Of a DNA stretch of 24,501 nucleotides, positions 14,488-20,808 are shown piece after piece. Location: IMG/VR virus record IMGVR_UViG_3300032309_002554, positions 1 to 24,501 of that record. The stretch is one strand, 5' to 3'. Position 1 is the stretch's first letter. Each line of letters starts with the position of its first letter. The notes under the pieces were generated by a model. That model made no database searches. It saw only the letters and a list, made by a program, of their open reading frames with translations, and was not told the origin of the DNA. Both the position numbers and the translations under genes were made by a program. This DNA comes from a virus.

Positions 14488-16269
14488 ATGGCCACACAAG
14501 TTCAATTTAGACGAGGTAATACAGCACAAACAGCATCTTTTACTGGTGCCTTGGCCGAACTCACGGTAGATACAGATCAAAAAACAGTTGTTGTACATGA
14601 CGGAGTAAATCCAGGTGGTACAACACTTTCAACTAAAGCATTTACACAGGCTGCTTTCGATAGAGCAAATACTGGCGCTTCTAATGTTGCATTAACAACT
14701 TCTAATACTGCTTCTGGTGCAATACCATTAGTCAACACTTTAAAACCAGGTGAGCCATCAATAAATCTTAATGATGGTCGTATGTTTATTCAGTTAAACA
14801 ATGGTCAGATTGTCGATATATCTTCCAATCCAACAGGTAAAACTTGGCACGTAGCAGTAAATGGTAATGACAATTTTAAAGGTGATACACCAAGTTCAGC
14901 TAAAGCGACTATACGAGCTGCTGTTGCTGCGGCACAACCCGGTGATTCTGTTGAAGTACATTCTGGAACATATACAGAAGTTACACCAATTATTATTCCA
15001 CAAAATGTTCAATTATGTGGTTCAGGTGAAAGAGCTTGTATCATTAAACCACAAACCAGTTCAAATAATATTTTTTATGTAAACAATAATAGTTATGTGA
15101 CTGGATTTAAATTTATGGAATATACAGGTGCTGCTGTTTCTTTTCCAACACCATCATTAGAAACTGGTACAGCACAAGCCGGCGGCACAAACACAATTAC
15201 ATTAAATTCTGGTGCATCCACATACACCAATTATTATAATAGTATGACTGTTACTATTACGAGTGGTACAGGATCAGGACAATCAGCTAATGTCATTTCT
15301 TATAATGGCACAACAAAAGTGGCCACAGTAGATGCAAACTGGTCAACACAACCAAATAACACTTCAGTATATTCTTTAGCAATTCCACTTAGAAGATCAG
15401 CAGCATCTGCCAATTCTAGATATAGCACATATATTACTGGTAGTCCATACATTTATAATTGTTCGTCAATAACAACAACAGGAACAGGTATTAGAGTTGA
15501 TGGTGATTTGGCAATGGGTAACAAAAGTATCATCTCTGCTCAATTCACTCAAGTCAATTCTGGCGGTACAGGCATACACATTCTGAATGATGGTTATAGC
15601 CAGTTGGTTTCCATTTATGGCATTTTCTGTGACACAGCATTCTTAGCTGAATCAGGTGGTACTGCTTCAATGGGTAACTGTAACGTTAACTTTGGAAATA
15701 GAGGATTGGTTGCCAATGGTAAAGGTAAACTTGCTATGAGTGCAACGTTGAATGAACCAAATGATGAAGCTTCTTTTACAATGAATCTAAATAATGTTAC
15801 AGCAAATACTGATTTAAGTGTTACAGCAACAATTCCATATTCAGGTTTAATTATGAAAGTGGATGGTGATGATGCCAATAGTTATTATTCTGTTGTTTCA
15901 GCAACGCCATTAAGTGGTAACGTAACAACAGTAACATTCCAATCACAAATTTTGAATTCATTTAATACTGGCACAGCAGTTAGTTTTTATCAACAAAGTC
16001 AATTAAGAGCATCAGGTCAAACATTTGAATTCGTTGGTGCCGGAACATCAATTCAGTCGTTGCCAAGGTTAGGAGGTATTCCAGATCCTGCAGCACAAAT
16101 TATTGGAATAGGTGAAGGTGCTGTGTTTGCAACTTCAACTGACCAAAGCGGCAACTTTGTTGTATCCGATTTGACAATTAATCAATCGACATCCACAATT
16201 TCAGGAAGAACTTTTTCTAAGAGTCTTTTTGCTGAAATGACTCCATATATACTTGCTCTAGAGGGTTAA
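14488..16269 (+). CDS. Tail spike: Mtd_N head fused to a right-handed beta-helix
   Basis: A 593-residue protein. Residues 1-45 (MATQVQFRRGNTAQ..., then AELTVDTDQKTVVVHDG) are a near copy of the start of the Bordetella phage major tropism determinant (VQFRGGTTAQ ... TVDTDKNTVVVHDG), the domain that attaches Mtd to the virion. A TQAAFDRAN helix follows (53-61), then GEPSINLNDGRMFIQLNNGQ. From about residue 120 there is WHVAVNGNDNFKGDTPSSAKATIRAAVAAA..., then GDSVEVHSGTYTEVTPIIIP and GSGERACIIKP, the usual opening of pectate-lyase-like or DUF1565 beta-helices found in tailspikes. A GQS beta module (about 225-298) interrupts the helix. Some beta-helix spikes cleave polysaccharide, but no catalytic residues can be assigned by eye, so binding without cleavage is equally possible. 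Confidence 0.85.
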   Translation: MATQVQFRRGNTAQTASFTGALAELTVDTDQKTVVVHDGVNPGGTTLSTKAFTQAAFDRANTGASNVALTTSNTASGAIPLVNTLKPGEPSINLNDGRMFIQLNNGQIVDISSNPTGKTWHVAVNGNDNFKGDTPSSAKATIRAAVAAAQPGDSVEVHSGTYTEVTPIIIPQNVQLCGSGERACIIKPQTSSNNIFYVNNNSYVTGFKFMEYTGAAVSFPTPSLETGTAQAGGTNTITLNSGASTYTNYYNSMTVTITSGTGSGQSANVISYNGTTKVATVDANWSTQPNNTSVYSLAIPLRRSAASANSRYSTYITGSPYIYNCSSITTTGTGIRVDGDLAMGNKSIISAQFTQVNSGGTGIHILNDGYSQLVSIYGIFCDTAFLAESGGTASMGNCNVNFGNRGLVANGKGKLAMSATLNEPNDEASFTMNLNNVTANTDLSVTATIPYSGLIMKVDGDDANSYYSVVSATPLSGNVTTVTFQSQILNSFNTGTAVSFYQQSQLRASGQTFEFVGAGTSIQSLPRLGGIPDPAAQIIGIGEGAVFATSTDQSGNFVVSDLTINQSTSTISGRTFSKSLFAEMTPYILALEG

Positions 16270-16273
16270 TAAA

Positions 16274-16615
16274 ATGGCACTACAAATTCCATTAAATTCG
16301 TTTAAAACAACAACGGCTAACGTCACCACATCATCAACAACCGTGTATACTACCCCTGCAGGCGTAACTACTGTTGTATTATTGGCACAAGTGTCAAACA
16401 TTCATGCATCGGAATCGGTAACCGTTTCAGCCAATCACATTCGTGGAAGCAATTTAACATCAATTGTTAAAAATACAGTTATACCAACTACGGATGCAAC
16501 AAATTTATTGCTTGGTAAATTAATATTACAAACTGGTGATTCACTCAGTATTACAGCTAATGCCAACAATAGAGCACAATTGTTATTATCATATCTCGAA
16601 ACCGCTAACGCTTAA
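16274..16615 (+). CDS. Small beta-sandwich structural protein (113 aa), paralogue of the gene at 20479
   Basis: Starts four bases after the stop of the spike gene. The sequence contains TTSSTTVYTTPAGVTTVVLLAQVSNIHASESVTVSA, then IPTTDATNLLLGKLILQTGDSLSITANANNRAQLLLSYLETANA. This 'TVYT.PA - N - (110 residues) - L..GD.L...ANA...' plan is shared with the 109-residue product at 20479 and with small structural proteins of many marine T4-like phages. It is nearly all beta strands with no catalytic motif. Each copy sits directly before or after a large adhesin, so it may be a small fibre cap, collar or adaptor (inference). Confidence 0.72.
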   Translation: MALQIPLNSFKTTTANVTTSSTTVYTTPAGVTTVVLLAQVSNIHASESVTVSANHIRGSNLTSIVKNTVIPTTDATNLLLGKLILQTGDSLSITANANNRAQLLLSYLETANA

Positions 16616-16623
16616 TATAAACT

Positions 16624-17682
16624 ATGCCTAATAATCTTAAATTAATTAGCGGACGTGTAGCAGTTACTCCTGCAGCAAACGTTGCAGCTGACCGGTATCA
16701 ATACTTAGATTTGAGTTCTGCGGAGCCAAATTTAGGCACAGGTAATACAGGTGATGTATTAGTTTACAATAGCTCATTTCCTGGTGGTAGACGATGGATT
16801 CCACAAGGTGATATTCGTGGTTCTATAGGTGAATCTGCTTATGATGAAGCTAATACTGCTTCTGCAAATACTTTGTATATTGCTGGTGTTAACATTACAC
16901 AAAACACTCGATTAGATATAATTGAAGGTGTTAATCTTTGGCAAAATACCGAAATTGGTCATGCAAATACCAAGGCACAGGCAGCATTTGACAAAGCAAA
17001 TACAGCAATCACTACAGCTGGTGGCACAATTACCGGTTCCTTAAACGTATCACAGAACTTAACAGTAACAGGAAATCTAACTGTATTAGGTACAGCAACA
17101 ACAATTAACACATCTTCTTTTACTGTTTCTGATCCTTTAATACAATTAGCAATTGGAAACTACACATCAGATTTGTTAGACATTGGTATTAGTGGCCATT
17201 ACAATGATGGCACCAATGCACACACAGGACTTATAAGAGATCACGGAACAAAAGATTGGTACGTATTTGATGGTTATACTCCAGAGTTATCTGGCAACAA
17301 TAATATTGATATAAACCATGCATCATTTGCTAAGGCCAATGTTAATGCTGATTACTTCAAAGGTAATGTAATTGCCACAACTGTTAATATTAATGGTCGA
17401 GATCAGGCGTCTGTTGATGCAACACAGAATACTAATATTACCAACATAAGTTCTTTAGCACAAGCTGCTTTTAATAGAGCAAACTCTGCTGCTCGAGCAA
17501 CATCAAGTAACACAAGACCTACAGGAAATACTGTTGGTGATTTATGGTTAAGTTTAACAGATGAAACATTGTATATGTACTCATATGATGGTACAAGCAA
17601 TAATTGGATTGATATTTCCGGACCAATATTAATATCAACTAATATTGTTGTTCAATACACCATCACAGCTAATGTATCGTAA
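16624..17682 (+). CDS. Modular tail fibre with coiled-coil repeats (352 aa)
   Basis: The N-terminus (MPNNLKLISGRVAVTPAANV...QYLDLSSAEPNLGTG, then GDVLVYNSS) is a head type different from the GELA heads upstream. A helical part follows, with two 14-residue units (VNITQNTRLDIIEG, VNLWQNTEIGHANT) and AQAAFDKAN at 118-126. After a GSLNVSQNLTVTGNLTV strand segment comes a domain at about 155-246 (DPLIQLAIGN, GISGHYNDG, HTGLIRDHGTK, VFDGYTPELSG) that is a clear paralogue of the one in the 595-residue fibre. A second helix, AQAAFNRAN (279-287), precedes a C-terminal WLSLTDETLYMYSYDGTSNNW hairpin, a common end in such fibres. The remaining tail (QYTITANVS) has the same flavour as the start of the next protein. 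Probably a trimeric fibre segment (inference). Confidence 0.8.
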   Translation: MPNNLKLISGRVAVTPAANVAADRYQYLDLSSAEPNLGTGNTGDVLVYNSSFPGGRRWIPQGDIRGSIGESAYDEANTASANTLYIAGVNITQNTRLDIIEGVNLWQNTEIGHANTKAQAAFDKANTAITTAGGTITGSLNVSQNLTVTGNLTVLGTATTINTSSFTVSDPLIQLAIGNYTSDLLDIGISGHYNDGTNAHTGLIRDHGTKDWYVFDGYTPELSGNNNIDINHASFAKANVNADYFKGNVIATTVNINGRDQASVDATQNTNITNISSLAQAAFNRANSAARATSSNTRPTGNTVGDLWLSLTDETLYMYSYDGTSNNWIDISGPILISTNIVVQYTITANVS

Positions 17683-17691
17683 GGATTAAAA

Positions 17692-18816
17692 ATGCCAGTT
17701 AATGAATCAAATACAATACAATACACAGTAACTACAACCAATACAGCTGATGGTACTGTATTGTATTGGAGAACCACAGGTAATACTACTAACTCTGATA
17801 TTGTAGGTGGTAATACTGGATCAATTACAATCACAAACAATCGTGCAACATTTAATGTTACTGTTGCAGCAGACCTTAATACAGATGGAACAAAAGAATT
17901 AGGTATTAGTTTATTAACTGGTTCAATAAATGGCCCAACAGTAATAACCACACCAACACCAATTGTTATTAATGATACGTCAATATCTCCTGCTAATTTT
18001 ACGCTTGAATATTTAATTATTGCTGGCGGCGGATCTGGTGGCCGTGGTGGCGGCGGTGCAGGAGGCGTGTTATACGGATCATTTGCTGCTCAAACTTCAT
18101 CACAATACAATCTTACTATAGGTGCTGGTGGCATACTTCAAAACGGAGCAAATTCAAGTATATCTGGTTCTAATATCAATGCTGTTGCAATTGGTGGAGG
18201 CCTAGGTGGAGGTTCTAACAGCTTTAATGGCCCTGGATTTTCTGGTGGATCTGGAGGAGGTAGTTCATCTGGTGAAGGTCCGGGCCCAAATCAAGTTTTA
18301 GGTGGAGCAGGAACTCCCGGCCAAGGAAATAATGGCGGAATAGGGAATGGTTTATATGATTCGGGTGCTGGTGGCGGTGGCGCAGGATCTCCTGGAGCAA
18401 ACTCAGCCACCAGAAATGCCGGATCTGGTGGAAGCGGAACATCAAGTTATAGTTCTTGGTTGAACGCAACGGATTCGGGAATTAGTGGTGTAATTGCAGG
18501 CGGCGGTGGTGGTGCTGTCGGTACAGAGTGTTGTGGATATACAACAGGTGCTGGTGGATCCGGTGGCGGAGGCGGAGGATCTGCACTCTTTACTGGCCAA
18601 AGTGGCCAAACTAATACTGGTAGTGGCGGCGGCGGTAATGGAAGCAATATTTACGGTGGTACTGGCGGTCCAGGAGGATCTGGATTAATTTTGTTACGTT
18701 GGTCTGCAACAAACGATAGTAATGGAATACCAATTAATGCTATTGGTGGAACAAATTTTACTTCAGGTGGTTATACATATAGAAAATTTACAAGTTCAGG
18801 AACATTTACGATTTAA
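17692..18816 (+). CDS. Glycine-rich adhesin-like protein (374 aa)
   Basis: Residues 1-100 form a beta domain (MPVNESNTIQYTVTTTNTADGTVLYWRTTGNT...SITITNNRATFNVTVAADLNTDGTKELGISLLTG) resembling Calx-beta-like domains in marine phage proteins. From about 105 (FTLEYLIIAGGGSGGRGGGGAGGV) to about 340 the protein is dominated by glycine runs with Ser/Asn/Ala and few charges. It then ends with LILLRWSATND and GGYTYRKFTSSGTFTI. Glycine-rich domains of this sort occur in phage receptor-binding tips; in Salmonella phage S16 gp38 they pack as polyglycine helices. Two adjacent cysteines (TECCGY) are the only Cys pair in the domain. DNA over the glycine region is visibly richer in G than its surroundings because of GGN codons. 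Receptor binding is inferred; the start has only a weak AAGGA upstream. Confidence 0.78.
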   Translation: MPVNESNTIQYTVTTTNTADGTVLYWRTTGNTTNSDIVGGNTGSITITNNRATFNVTVAADLNTDGTKELGISLLTGSINGPTVITTPTPIVINDTSISPANFTLEYLIIAGGGSGGRGGGGAGGVLYGSFAAQTSSQYNLTIGAGGILQNGANSSISGSNINAVAIGGGLGGGSNSFNGPGFSGGSGGGSSSGEGPGPNQVLGGAGTPGQGNNGGIGNGLYDSGAGGGGAGSPGANSATRNAGSGGSGTSSYSSWLNATDSGISGVIAGGGGGAVGTECCGYTTGAGGSGGGGGGSALFTGQSGQTNTGSGGGGNGSNIYGGTGGPGGSGLILLRWSATNDSNGIPINAIGGTNFTSGGYTYRKFTSSGTFTI

Positions 18817-18831
18817 AAAGAAAGAGATACA

Positions 18832-19200
18832 ATGAGCCATTTTGCTAAAATTAATTCAAAAAATATTGTAGAACAAGTTATTGTTATTGAACAAGAAGTT
18901 CTCAATACAGGACATTGGGGTGATCCAACATCTTGGGTACAAACTTCATATAACACATATGGTGGTGTTCACAATTTAGGTGGAACTCCGTTACGTAAAA
19001 ACTTTGCTGGTGTTGGTTACACATATGATGCTAGTCGGGATGCATTTATTCCGCCAAAGCCATTTGCTTCATGGTTATTAAATGAAAATACTTGTTTATG
19101 GGAAGCACCAATATCAAGGCCTGCAGCAAAAGGTAATATAATATATGTTTGGAATGAAGATACAGTTTCTTGGATAGAAATTGATCCTGAGGCCATTTAA
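18832..19200 (+). CDS. Conserved phage protein of unknown function (122 aa)
   Basis: The sequence has a distinctive conserved series: an N-terminal MSHFAKINSKNIVEQVIVI strand pair, SWVQTSYNTYGGVHNLGGTPLRKNFAGVGYTYD in the middle, DAFIPPKPFASWLLNE, WEAPI, and YVWNEDTVSWIEID at the end. I recognise this order from proteins found in many T4-like phages of cyanobacteria and pelagic bacteria, where it is annotated hypothetical and often lies among tail-fibre genes. Many Trp/Tyr residues and alternating strands suggest a compact beta fold. It is not a membrane or secreted protein. It could be a fibre-tip or assembly factor (inference). The sequence upstream (AAAGAAAGAGATACA) is purine-rich and serves as ribosome site. 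Confidence 0.78.
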   Translation: MSHFAKINSKNIVEQVIVIEQEVLNTGHWGDPTSWVQTSYNTYGGVHNLGGTPLRKNFAGVGYTYDASRDAFIPPKPFASWLLNENTCLWEAPISRPAAKGNIIYVWNEDTVSWIEIDPEAI

Positions 19201-19210
19201 GAAACAACAG

Positions 19211-19218
19211 AATAAATA
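19211..19218 (+). promoter_or_regulatory. Probable late promoter octamer (AATAAATA)
   Basis: AATAAATA matches the NATAAATA form proposed for marine T4-like late promoters and differs from T4 TATAAATA only in the first base. It lies in a 41-base gap between genes, 24 bases before the fibre start at 19242, with AGGAT in between. The context is as good as for the exact octamer at 14459, but the lower specificity in AT-rich DNA keeps confidence moderate. Confidence 0.42.
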
Positions 19219-19241
19219 TAGAATAAATTTAGGATCATTAC

Positions 19242-20468
19242 ATGCCATTTCCATTATCGCCAGCAAATAACCAAACTGCCTTAGTAAACGGCATCGTTTA
19301 TCAATGGAATTCTACACTAGGTACTTGGAAAAGAAACGGTTCAATTAACTCTGCATCAATTGGCCAATTACTTTTAAGTTCAGCACAACAATCAACAACA
19401 AATGGATCAGGTACATTAATTGTTTCTGGTGGTGCCGGTATCACAGGTAACGTTTATACTGGCGGAATTTTTATTACTGGTTCTGCCAATGGTATTACAT
19501 TTGTGGATGGTACAACACAAACAACTGCGGCTACAGGTATAGACCAGTACGCTAGAAATACAGCCAATACTAATGCAACCAATATTACTGTAATTCAAGG
19601 TGTTGATACTGCACAGAATACCAGAATCACTATTGCTGAAGGTGTGGATGTAGGCCAAAATACTCGTATGAGTATTATTGAAGGTGTAAATACCACACAA
19701 AACACCAATATTACATCAGCTGATGTTAAAGCTCAAGCGGCTTTTGATAAAGCAAATTCAAACTTTAGTTCTTCTGGTGGAACAATTACTGGTGATACAG
19801 TATTAACAGGTAATTTAACTGTTACTGGTGCCACAATATACGCAAACACAGAAAATTTAAATGTTAAAGATAATATCATTACATTAAATTCCAATGTAAC
19901 TGGTGCACCCTCATTGAGTGCTGGTATTGAAGTCAATCGTGGTTCTTCTACCAATACAAAACTATTATGGTCTGAAGCCAATACATCGTGGGAATTTACT
20001 AATAATGGTACAACCTATGAGAAAATTCCCGCATTAACTTATGTTCAAGCAGCCTTTGATAAAGCAAATACTGCTGAAGGTTCGGTTGGTTTTCTTGCAT
20101 TTAATAAAGCCAATTCAGCGTTTGATAAAGCCAATTCAGCAAATGTACTAGCACAAGCGGCCTTTGATAGAGCAAACACAGCATTAGGTGGTGCCGTATT
20201 AACTTCTACTGTTGATACATTTACAGGTAACGGTTCAACAGTTGCATATACTTTATCTGTTACGCCAGCAACAATCAACTATACAACGGCAGTTGTTGGT
20301 GGTGTTACACAACCACGTTCTGCTTACTCTGTTATTGGAACAACTCTTACATTCACATCTGCACCAGCAAATAATCAAATCGTAGAAGTAACCACAATTG
20401 GTACATCCAATACTACACTATATACAGTTAACAATATTATTAGTCCATTCTTATTGATGGGCGCTTAA
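19242..20468 (+). CDS. Tail fibre with tandem coiled-coil repeats (408 aa)
   Basis: The N-terminal part (MPFPLSPANNQTALVNGIVYQWNSTLGTWKR) is a head type seen in marine phage fibres ('P.NG.....NG..Y.W......W'). Next come SGTLIVSGGAGITGNVYTGG and GITFVDGTTQTTAA. Residues 121-162 are three tandem 14-residue coiled-coil units, then AQAAFDKAN (164-172), a TGNLTVTGATIYANTE strand segment, and a LNVKDNIITLNSN ... AGIEVNRGSSTNTKLLWSEANTSWEF domain (about 199-262), which resembles a module in the S74 fibre. Two more AQAAF-type helices follow (268-276 and 304-312) with AFNKANSAFDKANSA between them. The C-terminus (DTFTGNGSTVAYTLSVTPATI ... VGGVTQPRSAYSV) is a beta domain common in phage receptor-binding proteins. 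Confidence 0.82.
   Translation: MPFPLSPANNQTALVNGIVYQWNSTLGTWKRNGSINSASIGQLLLSSAQQSTTNGSGTLIVSGGAGITGNVYTGGIFITGSANGITFVDGTTQTTAATGIDQYARNTANTNATNITVIQGVDTAQNTRITIAEGVDVGQNTRMSIIEGVNTTQNTNITSADVKAQAAFDKANSNFSSSGGTITGDTVLTGNLTVTGATIYANTENLNVKDNIITLNSNVTGAPSLSAGIEVNRGSSTNTKLLWSEANTSWEFTNNGTTYEKIPALTYVQAAFDKANTAEGSVGFLAFNKANSAFDKANSANVLAQAAFDRANTALGGAVLTSTVDTFTGNGSTVAYTLSVTPATINYTTAVVGGVTQPRSAYSVIGTTLTFTSAPANNQIVEVTTIGTSNTTLYTVNNIISPFLLMGA
19602..19727 (+). repeat. Three tandem 42-base (14-residue) coiled-coil units
   Basis: In-frame units start at 19602, 19644 and 19686: VDTAQNTRITIAEG, VDVGQNTRMSIIEG, and VNTTQNTNITSADV. Fourteen residues equal two heptads, so this should form a parallel coiled coil, with QNT placing Asn at core-facing positions as in trimeric adhesin stalks. 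DNA copies differ at many third positions. Confidence 0.75.
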
Positions 20469-20478
20469 AGGAAATAAA

Positions 20479-20808
20479 ATGCCAATAACATATAAAGTTT
20501 TAGGACAAATTAACCCAACTGCACATACAGCAACGACTGTATATACTGTGCCGGCACTTACAAGTACTGTGTTGAGTACCGTTACTGTATGTAATCAAAG
20601 TGCCAATACGGCCACTTTTAGATTGGCTGTAAGGCCTTCTGGTGAAACACTTGCAGCTAAACACCACATTAACTATGATACACCTGTTCCGGGTAATGAT
20701 ACTGTTTCGTTAACACTTGGTATTACATTGGCCGCAACAGATGTTCTTACTGCCAATGCAAATACTTCTTCTGTAAGCATCAATGCGTTTGGTAGTGAGA
20801 TCAGTTAA
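20479..20808 (+). CDS. Small beta-sandwich structural protein (109 aa), paralogue of the gene at 16274
   Basis: The product begins MPITYKVLGQINPTAHTATTVYTVPALTSTVLSTVTVCNQSANTATF and ends LTANANTSSVSINAFGSEIS. It shares the TTVYT.PA opening, the length, the strand rhythm and the near-terminal LTANAN segment with the product at 16274, but identity is low. The ribosome site is AAAGGAAA. Its stop overlaps the start of the lectin gene by one base (TAATG), which points to coupled translation and perhaps fixed stoichiometry with the lectin protein. The role is probably a small adaptor or decoration protein of a fibre or baseplate (inference). Confidence 0.75.
   Translation: MPITYKVLGQINPTAHTATTVYTVPALTSTVLSTVTVCNQSANTATFRLAVRPSGETLAAKHHINYDTPVPGNDTVSLTLGITLAATDVLTANANTSSVSINAFGSEIS

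Noticed and set aside
14488-16269. A diversity-generating retroelement acting on the Mtd-headed spike
   Set aside because: The head resembles Mtd, the classic target of such an element, but no reverse transcriptase gene or template/variable repeat pair is visible, and the C-terminus lacks the C-type lectin end of Mtd. Only the anchoring head is shared.
17652-18647. Minus-strand open frames, including a proline-rich one opposite the glycine region
   Set aside because: Pro-rich (CCN) frames are the expected mirror of GGN codons. They lack ribosome sites and lie fully inside a well-supported + strand gene.
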